A program made the position numbers and the translations under genes. Below the pieces are notes generated by a model that searched no databases, was not told the origin of the DNA, and was given only the letters and a program-made list of their open reading frames with translations. A stretch of 64,000 nucleotides of DNA from assembly GCF_023502395.1 (NCBI RefSeq), contig NZ_JAMFMB010000006.1, positions 62,001-126,000 on the forward strand. Reading direction: 5' to 3'. This stretch comes from Ruegeria spongiae. GTDB lineage: Bacteria; Pseudomonadota; Alphaproteobacteria; Rhodobacterales; Rhodobacteraceae. Positions 1-7,505 of this stretch are shown piece by piece; position 1 is the stretch's first letter, and every line of letters starts with the position of its first letter.

Positions 1-363
1 GTCGACGATGCCCAGAAACGGGCCATCCGCATCCGACAGTGCGACCAGCACGCCCCAGGTTGGTGTCCCGCTGATAAAGCCGCGCGTCCCGTCAATCGGA
101 TCGAGCACCCATATCCGCCCACTGGAGCCCGGCGTTTCGCCGAATTCCTCGCCAAGGATGCCGTCATTTGGCCGATGTTGTGCCAAGACCGCGCGCATCG
201 CCTGTTCGGCGGCGCGATCAGCAACCGTCACCGGATCAAACCCGGCATCAAGCTTGTTGTCGGCATCCAGATCGGCGCTGCGGAAATGAGGCAGGATTGC
301 TGCCCGCGCGGCGTCGGCCGCGAGGTTCGCAACTTCGAGATCGGTTTGGTCAGCAGGTGTCAT
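1..363 (-). CDS. hisN: Inositol monophosphatase-family protein, histidinol-phosphatase (HisN) type, 3' end outside window
   Basis: The window holds the first 121 codons; the gene runs off the left edge. The family are Mg-dependent phosphomonoesterases. In Roseobacter-type genomes this subgroup is usually annotated histidinol-phosphatase, the dephosphorylation step of histidine synthesis. Visible motifs are GEEFGE (residues 71-76), which carries the first metal-binding Glu pair, and DPIDGT (88-93), which carries the metal-binding Asps. FISGTPTWG follows, a typical IMPase continuation. The ATG at 363 has only a weak ribosome binding site, but no other start is suitably placed. It lies 52 bases downstream of the XRE regulator on the same strand, so co-transcription is possible. 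The split between HisN and general inositol-phosphatase cannot be settled from half the protein. Confidence 0.85.
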   Translation of the reverse strand, partial: MTPADQTDLEVANLAADAARAAILPHFRSADLDADNKLDAGFDPVTVADRAAEQAMRAVLAQHRPNDGILGEEFGETPGSSGRIWVLDPIDGTRGFISGTPTWGVLVALSDADGPFLGIVD

Positions 364-415
364 ATGAGTGGAGTGCCACCCGCTGTCCTAAATATCAACA
401 ATCTTGAACGATTGA

Positions 416-787
416 TTATGCGACGTCGCTCAGCACACGGGCCAAGTCGAACAGCCTGCGGCGCTGGTTTTCCGGGATCGCATAATAAGACCGCACCAGA
501 TCCAGTGCTTCCTTGTCGCCCATCAGATCGGCAGGGACGTTCGGACGTTCCGGCGTTGTCTTATGCGCCTCGTCCAACCCCTCAAAGAAAAAGCTGACTG
601 GCACGTCCAGCGATTCGGCGATGTCCCACAGGCGCGAGGCGCTGATCCGGTTGGCGCCGGTTTCGTATTTCTGGATCTGCTGAAACTTGATCCCGACCTG
701 CTCGGCAAGCTGCTGCTGGGTCATTCCGATCAGCCAGCGGCGATGTCTGACGCGCTTGCCCACATGGACATCAACGGGATGGGTCAT
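416..787 (-). CDS. XRE-family helix-turn-helix transcriptional regulator
   Basis: A 123-residue DNA-binding protein. The HTH (about residues 20-70) reads MTQQQLAEQVGIKFQQIQKYE, then GANRISASRL and VSFFFEGL. This is the layout of short alphaproteobacterial XRE regulators such as rhizobial PraR; that resemblance is family knowledge. The start is the ATG at 787, preceded by an AAGGAGAT ribosome binding site. An upstream in-frame GTG at 847 lacks one. A short unstructured C-terminus ends in LARVLSDVA. Promoter-proximal dyads (851-861) suggest autoregulation. It is followed by the HisN-type gene. The target genes are unknown. Confidence 0.88.
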   Translation of the reverse strand: MTHPVDVHVGKRVRHRRWLIGMTQQQLAEQVGIKFQQIQKYETGANRISASRLWDIAESLDVPVSFFFEGLDEAHKTTPERPNVPADLMGDKEALDLVRSYYAIPENQRRRLFDLARVLSDVA

Positions 788-850
788 AGGTATCTCCTTT
801 AATCTCCTTCGACGACCACCCGGACTCTGCTTATGGCGCCTCGACACTAT

Positions 851-890
851 CTAACTGTTAGCCGGCGCCATTTAAAAACGTCTAAACGTC
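851..890. promoter_or_regulatory. Dyad CTAACTGTTAG and tandem AAACGTC repeat upstream of the XRE gene
   Basis: CTAAC-T-GTTAG (851-861) is a perfect 11-base inverted repeat lying 64 bases before the XRE start. Two AAACGTC copies follow at 876-882 and 884-890. XRE regulators often bind short odd-length palindromes at their own promoter, so this is a candidate operator; that role is inference. Confidence 0.35.
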
Positions 891-1130
891 CGTCATGCGC
901 CCCAAAAACCGCACCTCAACACTGATGAAACCAGCATCTAGGTTGTACACAGCCCGGTTGATTCTCCCTGACTATACACACGTTCAGGGTTGAAACGTGA
1001 ATTTTTTTTGGTTTCGGGAAGGTGCCGTAGGATCAACTTCGCGCGATCTTCGCTGCTGCATTGCCGCAACGCCGCGTTTGACACGGCGCGCAGGTGGCGG
1101 TTTATGCACTTCAGAACAAACGGAGTCCTC
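891..1130. other. Rest of divergent intergenic region with a CCCTGA/TCAGGG inverted repeat
   Basis: Together with 788-890 this 343-base gap separates the XRE gene from the plus-strand oxidoreductase. CCCTGA (966-971) and TCAGGG (984-989) form a 6-base inverted repeat with a 12-base spacer. I see no convincing small gene. The last bases carry the GGAG ribosome binding site for the gene at 1131. Confidence 0.4.
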
Positions 1131-2090
1131 ATGCGCGCCTATCAAGTCACCCGTTTCGACACACCTCCACAGTTCTGCGATGTTGCGCTTCCCGCACCCG
1201 GCCCCGGGCAGATCGCTGTCGATATTCGCGCCTGCGCGCTGAACTTTGCCGATCTGTTGATGATCAGGGGAACCTACCAGGAAACCCCCGAGCCGCCCTT
1301 TACGCTCGGCATGGAACTGGCGGGGGTGGTGACCGGGACCGGCGATGCGGTCGAGGGCTTCGAACGCGGCGACCGGGTCGCGGTCTATTCCGGCCAGGGC
1401 GGTTTGGCCGATCACGGGGTGTTTAACGCCGCCCGCGCCGTCAGGATGCCTGATGCGATGGGTTTCGAGGCCGCGGCTTCCGTGCTGGTTGCCTATGGAA
1501 CGGGTCATCTGTCGCTTGTGCGCCGCGCACGCCTGCAACCGGGCGAGACGCTGCTGGTGACCGGGGCAGCCGGTGGCGTGGGCCTGACCGCCGTCGAAAT
1601 TGGCGCAAAGATGGGCGCACGGGTGATCGCGCAGGCGCGCGGGGCCGAAAAGCTGGAGATTGCGCGCAAGGCCGGGGCCGAACATCTGATCGACGCCTCC
1701 GAAGACCTGCGCGAACGGGTGCTGCAGCTGGGCGGTGCGGATGTCGTCTATGAGACGATCGGCGGTGACGTGTTCCGCGCCGCCTTCCGCGCCACCCGGC
1801 CCGAAGGCCGCATCCTGCCCATCGGCTTTGCCGGTGGCGAGGTGCCACAGATCCCGGCCAATCACCTTCTGGTTAAGAACCTGACAGTGATCGGCGTCAA
1901 TATCGGGGCCTATCTGAACGTCAACCCAAACGCGCTGCGCGAGAGCTTTATGCAGGTGCTGCGCTGGTGCGAGGCCGGAAACCTGCAACCCCATATCTCG
2001 CATGTATTGCCGCTGGCGGATGCGACCGAGGGGCTGCGCCTGCTGAAAGAACGCAAATCCACCGGCAAGGTCGTGATCTCAATGACGTAG
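1131..2090 (+). CDS. NADPH:quinone oxidoreductase family, zinc-free MDR
   Basis: A 319-residue medium-chain dehydrogenase/reductase of the quinone oxidoreductase (QOR) group, which moves hydride from NADPH to quinones or other activated carbonyls. A GroES-like N-terminal domain (LNFADLLMIRGTYQ) lacks the zinc-binding Cys/His set of alcohol dehydrogenases. The Rossmann motif TGAAGGVGLTA lies near residue 145, and a C-terminal STGKVVI is typical of QOR. The start at 1131 follows CGGAGTCC. The frame is open further upstream to 990, but those codons have no ribosome binding site and do not look like protein. It stands alone between two minus-strand genes. The physiological substrate is unknown. 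Confidence 0.9.
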   Translation: MRAYQVTRFDTPPQFCDVALPAPGPGQIAVDIRACALNFADLLMIRGTYQETPEPPFTLGMELAGVVTGTGDAVEGFERGDRVAVYSGQGGLADHGVFNAARAVRMPDAMGFEAAASVLVAYGTGHLSLVRRARLQPGETLLVTGAAGGVGLTAVEIGAKMGARVIAQARGAEKLEIARKAGAEHLIDASEDLRERVLQLGGADVVYETIGGDVFRAAFRATRPEGRILPIGFAGGEVPQIPANHLLVKNLTVIGVNIGAYLNVNPNALRESFMQVLRWCEAGNLQPHISHVLPLADATEGLRLLKERKSTGKVVISMT

Positions 2091-2106
2091 CAGCCGCTAT
2101 GCCGTT

Positions 2107-2985
2107 TCAGCCAACCGCCTTGAGCGGATGCGAGGCCGGGTTGCGAAAGACCTGGCGGATCATGTTGGCCAATTCCCCGACATAACCCTCGCGCACCCTG
2201 TCGGCGCCATAGAGGTTGATGTGTTGCCCCGGCAGGTCCGGCAGCGCGCCGCCGTGATCAATCACCTCCTGATGGGCCGGTTGTGTCCCTTCCAGCAACA
2301 CGCCAACCGCCAGATCGGCGCTGACGGTCGCCTCGACGGTGCGATCCGAATCGCTGTCGACGCCCATCTCCCATTTGATCCCGGCATCATCCAGCGCCGC
2401 GGTCGCCGCAGTGCGGAAGATGCAGTTCCGGCAGAACCCGATGCGCAAAGGCTTTTTCCGCCAGACCGAGCCATTCAGCGCCCCGACCCAGCGCAGCGGC
2501 GTCTCCTGCAAGGTCTCCGCCCCCTCACCCGCAGGACCTTCGGTGGTCAGGATCAGGTCATAGGTGCCTTTGGCAAAAGCGGCCTTCAACTCGCGGGTGT
2601 TCGAGGTCACAAGATTGACGTTCACGCGGGGAAAGCTGGCATTGAACCGCTGCAGCACGCGCGGCACGAAGGGATGCACCACGTCATGGGGCACGCCCAG
2701 CATCACCTCGCCCTCAAACGCCTGATCGGTCAGCCGGCCGATCACCTCGTCATTCAAGGCCACCATCCGGCGCGCATAGCTCAGCAACTGTTCTCCCGAC
2801 GCGGTCAGCGCGATGCCCCGGCCCGACCGGTCCAGCAGGTCCAGCCCCAAAAGCTCTTCCAACCGCTTGAGCTGCATCGAAACCGCCGATTGCGTCAGGT
2901 TCAAAAACCCTGCGGCGCGGGTCACGCCGCCATTGTCTGCCACGGCCACGAAAGAGCGCAGCGTGGTGATATCGAGATTTCTCAT
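2107..2985 (-). CDS. LysR-family transcriptional regulator
   Basis: A 292-residue regulator. The N-terminal winged HTH (residues 3-62) contains FLNLTQSAVSMQLKRLEELLG, a classic LysR helix. The rest is the periplasmic-binding-like effector domain. The ATG at 2985 has AAGGA eight bases upstream; the GTG at 2991 would sit too close. It is divergent from the DUF1127 gene at 3108, and the gap holds two palindromes typical of LysR control. A likely role is autoregulation and control of the DUF1127 gene. The effector is unknown. Confidence 0.92.
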   Translation of the reverse strand: MRNLDITTLRSFVAVADNGGVTRAAGFLNLTQSAVSMQLKRLEELLGLDLLDRSGRGIALTASGEQLLSYARRMVALNDEVIGRLTDQAFEGEVMLGVPHDVVHPFVPRVLQRFNASFPRVNVNLVTSNTRELKAAFAKGTYDLILTTEGPAGEGAETLQETPLRWVGALNGSVWRKKPLRIGFCRNCIFRTAATAALDDAGIKWEMGVDSDSDRTVEATVSADLAVGVLLEGTQPAHQEVIDHGGALPDLPGQHINLYGADRVREGYVGELANMIRQVFRNPASHPLKAVG

Positions 2986-2996
2986 GTTCACGTTCC

Positions 2997-3036
2997 TTGA
3001 TGGCTATCATCAAAAACATTCGTTTTCATAATGAAA
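2997..3036. promoter_or_regulatory. Two palindromes in the LysR-DUF1127 divergent promoter
   Basis: TTGATG-gctat-CATCAA (2997-3013) and TTTCAT-a-ATGAAA (3024-3036) are perfect inverted repeats in the 122-base gap between divergent genes. LysR proteins bind dyads containing T-N11-A, and the first repeat fits that form. Assignment to the adjacent LysR protein is inference. Confidence 0.5.
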
Positions 3037-3107
3037 CACATTGCCCCATATTGTTCAAGGAAATTGATGAAAGACCCCAAAAGCATCACCAAAGAAAGGG
3101 CAATCAG

Positions 3108-3317
3108 ATGACATTGACAACCGAAAGCCATATCCGCCGCAGCACGCGCAAATCGCTTCGGACGGCCCTGTTCAATGCCTGGGCCGTCTGGCGCCAGCGC
3201 CGCCGGCTGCAGCAGCTTGACGATGCCGCGCTCAAGGATATCGGCATCAATCGCAGCGAGGCCAGGGCCGAGGCGCGCCGCCCGTTCTGGGACGCGCCAG
3301 AGACCTGGCGCACCTGA
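3108..3317 (+). CDS. DUF1127 (YjiS-like) small basic protein
   Basis: A 69-residue Arg-rich protein. The C-terminal half has the DUF1127 pattern: an Arg-rich helix (RQRRRLQQL), then LDDAALKDIGINRSEA. Members are common in Alphaproteobacteria; some bind RNA or tune phosphate and carbon responses, but no activity can be read from this sequence. The start at 3108 follows AAGGG; upstream in-frame codons back to 2997 overlap the regulatory palindromes. It is divergent from the LysR gene, which probably controls it. Confidence 0.85.
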   Translation: MTLTTESHIRRSTRKSLRTALFNAWAVWRQRRRLQQLDDAALKDIGINRSEARAEARRPFWDAPETWRT

Positions 3318-3488
3318 TCCGACCCTGCCGGGCGGGCCACAGAAGGCGGATCGTCCAAACTATTAGCTAAAACTCACGACATTTCCGTCGTAAAAGCTTG
3401 AATTACCCCGCCAGCTTGCCGATATTTGCAAGGAAAGCTGCCGGTCACTCACCGGCGGGGAGAGAGTTTTTGCTGATGGAGAGCTTTG

Positions 3489-4268
3489 ATGGCTGAATTC
3501 GACACGATCCGGACAACGGCGACTGGCGCGCGCGTTGCCCAGATTGACGCGGGACTGCGCGCCCATATGAACAAGGTCTACGGCACAATGTCCGTGGGCA
3601 TGCTGATCACCTTTGCGGCGGCCTGGGCCATCTCGGGACTGGCGGTCACAACTGACCCGTCGGCGGCTTCGGCGCAACTACGCGAGGGGCTGTACCTGAC
3701 CTCGTTCGGCTATGCGATCTACGGCTCGGCCCTGAAATATGTGGTCATGTTCGCGCCACTGGCCTTTGTGTTCGGCTTCAGCGCGGCGATCAACCGGATG
3801 TCGGCAGCAACCGCGCAGACGGTGTTCTATCTGTTTGCCGCCGTCATGGGCCTGTCGATCAGCTCGATCTTCCTGGTCTTCACCGGCCAGTCGATTATCC
3901 AGGTCTTCCTGATCACGGCGATCGCCTTCGCGGGCCTGTCGCTGTGGGGTTACACCACCAAGAAGGACATCTCGGGCTGGGGCAGCTTCCTGATCATGGG
4001 CGTGATCGGCCTGATCGTGGCGTCGATTGTCAACATGTTCTGGCCGATGCCGGGCATGGCCTTTGCGATCTCGATCCTGGGCGTTCTGATCTTTGCCGGC
4101 CTTACCGCCTATGACACTCAGAACATCAAGAACACCTACCTGCAGATGGCCCATGCGGGCGATCAGGAATGGCTGGGCAAAGCCGCCATCATGGGTGCGC
4201 TGAGCCTCTATCTGGACTTCATCAACATGTTCATGTTCCTGCTGCAACTGCTTGGCAACCGCGAATAA
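3489..4268 (+). CDS. Bax inhibitor-1 / YccA family membrane protein
   Basis: A 259-residue inner-membrane protein with about seven hydrophobic segments after a polar N-terminus containing VYGTMSVGMLITF. The C-terminal signature SLYLDFINMFMFLLQLLG is diagnostic for the BI-1/TMBIM/YccA family. Relatives act as proton-sensitive Ca2+ leak channels or modulate FtsH. The ATG at 3489 follows GGAGAG; a TTG one codon earlier is less likely. The gene is monocistronic, closed by a strong terminator at 4296. Confidence 0.95.
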   Translation: MAEFDTIRTTATGARVAQIDAGLRAHMNKVYGTMSVGMLITFAAAWAISGLAVTTDPSAASAQLREGLYLTSFGYAIYGSALKYVVMFAPLAFVFGFSAAINRMSAATAQTVFYLFAAVMGLSISSIFLVFTGQSIIQVFLITAIAFAGLSLWGYTTKKDISGWGSFLIMGVIGLIVASIVNMFWPMPGMAFAISILGVLIFAGLTAYDTQNIKNTYLQMAHAGDQEWLGKAAIMGALSLYLDFINMFMFLLQLLGNRE

Positions 4269-4295
4269 CGCTTCTGCTACAAACCAAGACCTTCG

Positions 4296-4326
4296 AGGGC
4301 GGGCCGTGACGGACCCGCCCTTTTCT
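4296..4326 (+). terminator. Rho-independent terminator of the BI-1 gene
   Basis: GGGCGGGCC / GGACCCGCCC forms a GC-rich stem with a short loop, followed by TTTTCTTTTG. It lies 28 bases after the BI-1 stop codon. Confidence 0.85.
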
Positions 4327-4347
4327 TTTGCCTGAAAGATGCCACCG

Positions 4348-4818
4348 ATGGACATCGTCGCATTAAACAGCGCCGACGCGCACCGCCTGCTGCCGCTGCT
4401 GCATCAGGTCCATGACCTGCACGTTACGCACATGCCTGCCCGATACCGCCCGATCACCAAGGATCAGGACGCGGTGGACTGGCTGGCAGACTGGCTTTCA
4501 CAGGACGAAGTCCACGCTTTTGGCGCTGAGCTGAAAGGTGACTTGGTCGGCTATGCAATCCTTGAGATCGAGCACACACCCGCAACGGTTCTGAAACACG
4601 CGCGCAGCCGGGCGATGCTGCAGCATGTCTGCGTCGATGCCGGCCATCGCAGGCGCGGGGTGGCAAAGGCATTGTTCGGGGCGGCACAGGCGCATCTGGC
4701 CCCGTTGGGGATCAAGGCATACGGCACCACCTATGCCAGCTTCAACACGGCCTCCGCCGCGCTGATGGCATCTCTGGGGTTCCACCCGACGTTGATCTAT
4801 ACGGAGTATCGGCCCTGA
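4348..4818 (+). CDS. GNAT-family N-acetyltransferase
   Basis: A 156-residue acetyl-CoA-dependent acetyltransferase. The acetyl-CoA-binding motif HRRRGVAKALF (about residues 90-100) follows the beta-strand MLQHVCVDAGH. The C-terminal ASFNTASAALMASLGF is the usual GNAT motif B end. An alternative ATG sits three codons upstream at 4339; neither has a strong ribosome binding site. The substrate is not predictable. The next gene is convergent. Confidence 0.85.
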   Translation: MDIVALNSADAHRLLPLLHQVHDLHVTHMPARYRPITKDQDAVDWLADWLSQDEVHAFGAELKGDLVGYAILEIEHTPATVLKHARSRAMLQHVCVDAGHRRRGVAKALFGAAQAHLAPLGIKAYGTTYASFNTASAALMASLGFHPTLIYTEYRP

Positions 4819-4840
4819 AACAGGGCGCGGCAGGCCAGGC

Positions 4841-5347
4841 TCAGCGACAGTTGAGCGGCACCGCCAGGCCTTCGGTCCGTCTGGAGGACTTGCCTTTCTG
4901 ATAGACCGAACCCGCCGGCAGGCAACCGGTCAGGCGCGGCACCGCCGCCCCGAAATTGGCTGTGGTGACCGGCGTGATCTCGAACACAGAATTCTGAGGC
5001 GCGCGCAATACGGCAAACAGCGATCCGTTCACCGCAACCGAACTGAGCATCAGCACCCGGTCAGCACCGCCCACCTCAACCGCGTTGCCAACCACTCGCC
5101 CGCCATTGTCGATCGCAACTAGCGCCTGCGCACCCTGATCCGGCGCATCGCTGATCACTTGCCGCGCGGGCAGTTCCGCAAACGCAACCGGCACAGACAG
5201 GATGCGCCCGAAATAGGCATCGGTGTCGCGGGTTGAAAGCGTGCGTGGCTCGCCGTCGATACCGGTGAAGCCGACACCTTTGCTTGGCCCAAAGGCACAA
5301 CCGGCAAGAGTCAGGGCAGCGAAGGCGGACAGCAGAAAGTGTTTCAT
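4841..5347 (-). CDS. Predicted lipoprotein of unknown function
   Basis: A 168-residue protein with a lipoprotein signal peptide: MKHFLLSAFAALTLAGC, lipobox LAGC with the acylated Cys at residue 17. The mature part has no domain I recognise; it contains two further cysteines (TGCLP and the C-terminal NCR) that could form a disulfide. It is predicted to be anchored in the outer or inner membrane facing the periplasm. The start at 5347 is chosen because the signal peptide begins there; the longer open frame upstream runs into the GNAT gene. Confidence 0.75.
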   Translation of the reverse strand: MKHFLLSAFAALTLAGCAFGPSKGVGFTGIDGEPRTLSTRDTDAYFGRILSVPVAFAELPARQVISDAPDQGAQALVAIDNGGRVVGNAVEVGGADRVLMLSSVAVNGSLFAVLRAPQNSVFEITPVTTANFGAAVPRLTGCLPAGSVYQKGKSSRRTEGLAVPLNCR

Positions 5348-5399
5348 GACGCTCAGTTTTTTGTGGCAGGTGCCCGTCAGGGTAACGGCACCACCCCCG

Positions 5400-5882
5400 T
5401 CATGACAAGCGTTGCCGCATGCGAATGGCCGGGAAGCTGATGCCAGCCTGCAACGGCACCTGCATCGGCCCCTCGATCTGAAACCCCATCGCGGCATAAA
5501 ATGGCACCGCGGTACGGGTCGACCAGCACTCCATCTCGATGATATCTGCTGCGCGCGCCTGAGCCAGCGCATGGTCGAGGATTGCCCGCGCCACCCCGCG
5601 ACGCAGCGCCCTGTGATCGGTGACCACATGCCGGATATGGCCAAGGCCCCGGCGCCTTCGGTCGCGGGTCCAGCCACCGGCGCCCAGTATCGCGCCACCC
5701 TCCTCGGCCACAAAATAGGTGCCGCAGCCAAAAAGCGCGGGCTGCGCCTTGCTGATGAGCGGTAGCGCGGTCACCAGGACCGAGGGCGGATAATCGGGCT
5801 TGAGCAGGCGGGGATAGCTGCGCGCCAGAAGCGCATCGACAGCGGCCATATCAGCCCGTTCGGCCGCCCGGACCCGGATCAT
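5400..5882 (-). CDS. GNAT-family N-acetyltransferase
   Basis: A 160-residue GNAT protein. The strand GLGHIRHVVTDHRALRRG runs into the acetyl-CoA loop RRGVARAIL (about residues 100-115), and VPFYAAMGF near residue 137 is the conserved GNAT C-terminal motif. Its ATG overlaps the stop of the upstream P-loop gene (ATGA, 4 bases), so translation is probably coupled. The pairing suggests a shared transcript, not a shared substrate. The acceptor molecule is unknown. Confidence 0.88.
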   Translation of the reverse strand: MIRVRAAERADMAAVDALLARSYPRLLKPDYPPSVLVTALPLISKAQPALFGCGTYFVAEEGGAILGAGGWTRDRRRRGLGHIRHVVTDHRALRRGVARAILDHALAQARAADIIEMECWSTRTAVPFYAAMGFQIEGPMQVPLQAGISFPAIRMRQRLS

Positions 5883-6403
5883 CGCTTGCCCTCCTGCGAC
5901 CTCAGATAGTCCCGAACCTGCGTGGGATTGCGCAGATAGAACCGGTGCTGATCCGGGCGCGCCTGGTCGTATAGCTGCCGCAGCCGCGCCCGGCTGGACC
6001 GCCGGGTCCGCCAGATAAAGCGGTAGAATTCCGGCGTTTCGCTGTGCCAACCCTCAATGCAGCCCTCGGCCATGTCGGGGCGGTTCTGGCCACGGTTCCG
6101 GATCATCCGTTTGGTCACCCGCCACAGACGCAGCCCCACCGGCAGATCCAGCCAGATCACCGTATCCGCTCGGCTCAGCCTGTTGTCAAAAGTCGCCGAT
6201 AGCCCACCCTCGAAAATCCAGTGCGCGCGGGCCTCGATCTGATGTGCCATGGCGATCTTTTCGGCGCGCGGGCGCGGCTGCCAGCCGGACAGCCAGTGCA
6301 GGTGATCCATATGATAGACCGGCAACCCCGTTGCCCGGCCAAGAAGCCGCGCCAATGTGCTTTTGCCGGAACCCGGCTGCCCGATGATCATCACCCGCTG
6401 CAT
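5879..6403 (-). CDS. P-loop NTPase, adenylate-kinase-like (FlaR-type)
   Basis: A 174-residue nucleotide-binding protein. It begins with a Walker A motif GQPGSGKST (residues 8-16) and has the fold pattern of small nucleoside/nucleotide kinases, including a DHLHW segment near residue 33 and an Arg-rich lid (RMIRNRGQNR). Homologues are annotated AAA-family ATPase or DNA topology modulation protein FlaR, with little biochemical support. The ATG at 6403 is preceded by GGAG. It overlaps the GNAT gene downstream and lies after the rpmG terminator, so its promoter is either read-through or very short. Confidence 0.82.
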   Translation of the reverse strand: MQRVMIIGQPGSGKSTLARLLGRATGLPVYHMDHLHWLSGWQPRPRAEKIAMAHQIEARAHWIFEGGLSATFDNRLSRADTVIWLDLPVGLRLWRVTKRMIRNRGQNRPDMAEGCIEGWHSETPEFYRFIWRTRRSSRARLRQLYDQARPDQHRFYLRNPTQVRDYLRSQEGKR

Positions 6404-6422
6404 CTCAACACTCCGAAACGAA

Positions 6423-6450
6423 AAAGGGCCACGTAACAACGTGACCCTTT
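6423..6450 (-). terminator. Terminator of rpmG
   Basis: On the minus strand AAAGGGTCACGT-TGT-TACGTGGCCCTTT ends in a T-run (CCCTTTTTCG), immediately after the rpmG stop. The stem is near symmetrical, so it may work in both directions. Confidence 0.8.
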
Positions 6451-6479
6451 GCCGTGTCTTTTTCCAGTGAAGGAAAGGC

Positions 6480-6647
6480 TTACTTGATCTTGCCTTCCTT
6501 GTACTCGACATGCTTGCGGACCACCGGATCATATTTGCGCACGACCATCTTTTCGGTCATGGTGCGTGCGTTTTTCTTGGTCACGTAGAAGTGGCCCGTA
6601 CCTGCGGTCGAGTTCAGACGGATCTTGATAGTCGTCGGTTTCGCCAT
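6480..6647 (-). CDS. rpmG: 50S ribosomal protein L33
   Basis: A 55-residue protein starting [20 protein letters not shown] and containing [10 protein letters not shown] and [15 protein letters not shown], the L33 pattern of Alphaproteobacteria. It lacks the zinc-binding CxxC pairs, so it is the zinc-independent (C-minus) form. An AGGAG ribosome binding site precedes the ATG at 6647. It has its own promoter (6711-6738) and terminator (6423-6450), so it forms a single-gene unit. Confidence 0.97.
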   Translation of the reverse strand: MAKPTTIKIRLNSTAGTGHFYVTKKNARTMTEKMVVRKYDPVVRKHVEYKEGKIK

Positions 6648-6710
6648 GGTTTCTACTCCTGCGCCCGAAAGACGCGCAAGCGCTTCCGGTTGAATTCCTA
6701 TGAGCGTGCG

Positions 6711-6738
6711 CTTTTACCCAGAGTGCGGCCCAAGTCAA
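6711..6738 (-). promoter_or_regulatory. Probable sigma-70 promoter of rpmG
   Basis: On the minus strand TTGACT (6738-6733) and TAAAAG (6716-6711) are separated by 16 bases and lie about 65 bases before the rpmG start. The -35 element is one base from consensus; the -10 is weaker. Confidence 0.5.
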
Positions 6739-7039
6739 CCGGAATCGACGGAGCCATGGACAGATTTCCGCTCAGGGCAAGTGCATGCCCTGACACTCGC
6801 GTCAAGCGAGCAACCATTGGTGCGATCACGGGAATGTGATACTGTCTGCAACGCAGGGACCGGGACACATCGGCCGAGGGCAGAGATACGGGTGTGGGGC
6901 GCAAGAATTTGGCACGGCGTGGCCGCATTGCGCATTGGTGGGTTTTTGAACCGATCAGATCGAAATCAGCAGATATTCACGGCGGGTTGCCCCGCGTTTT
7001 TTGAAATCCAATGGCGCTTAAGCGTCGCGGGAAAAAAAC
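6739..7039. other. Intergenic region with a 7-base inverted repeat
   Basis: Between the rpmG promoter and the GYD gene I see no coding potential I can support. TCAGGGC (6772-6778) and GCCCTGA (6787-6793) form a hairpin with an 8-base loop and no T-run. The last 30 bases are A-rich and form the leader of the GYD gene. Confidence 0.4.
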
Positions 7040-7372
7040 ATGGCACTATTCATTACCTATGCTTCATATTCCCAGTCCGGTATCAAAGGCCTTCTGGAAA
7101 AACCGGAAGACAGAACCGCCGTCATCCAAAACCTTCTGTCGAAGGTCGGTGCCCGCCTCGTCGCGCTCTACATGACGACAGGACGCAACGACATCGTGCT
7201 GGTGACCGAAGCCGATGATGGCGCGGATGCGGTGGCCGTTGGCATGGCCGTCTCTGCAAGCGGCTCGCTTTCGGACATTGAAACGGTCCGGGCCTGGTCC
7301 GCTGCTGACTTTGCCGGTATCGCAGAAAAGGCAGGTACGTTGACCGGCGCCTACACTCCGCCCGGAAACTGA
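7040..7372 (+). CDS. GYD domain-containing protein
   Basis: A 110-residue single-domain protein. The pattern MALFITYASYSQSGIKGLLE, then KVGARLVALYMTTGRNDIVLV and a Tyr-rich end (TLTGAYTPPG) fits the GYD family, a dimeric alpha/beta ferredoxin-like fold of unknown function. The leader is A-rich and the ribosome binding site weak. A GGCCCTGC/GCAGGGCC hairpin (7379-7398) follows the stop. It converges with the DUF533 gene. Confidence 0.8.
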   Translation: MALFITYASYSQSGIKGLLEKPEDRTAVIQNLLSKVGARLVALYMTTGRNDIVLVTEADDGADAVAVGMAVSASGSLSDIETVRAWSAADFAGIAEKAGTLTGAYTPPGN

Positions 7373-7378
7373 GAACGC

Positions 7379-7398
7379 GGCCCTGCGCTGGCAGGGCC
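7379..7398 (+). terminator. Hairpin after the GYD gene
   Basis: GGCCCTGC-gctg-GCAGGGCC is a perfect 8-base stem with a tetraloop, 6 bases after the stop codon. T residues come only after a 9-base gap, so termination strength is uncertain. A second stem, CCGTTC-ctga-GAACGG, lies about 80 bases further on, before the convergent gene. Confidence 0.5.
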
Positions 7399-7505
7399 TG
7401 CAAGCCCGTTTTCCGTTTCGGAAACACCCCGCTGGCACCCCTTCATCAGGCTGCGCAGCCCGGTTCTTTGATGTTCCGTTCCTGAGAACGGGGTGGTTTT
7501 GCGAG

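Noticed and set aside
6700-7218. A 172-residue plus-strand frame between rpmG and the GYD gene
   Set aside because: It starts in the rpmG promoter, overlaps the well supported GYD gene in another frame, and lacks a ribosome binding site or domain.
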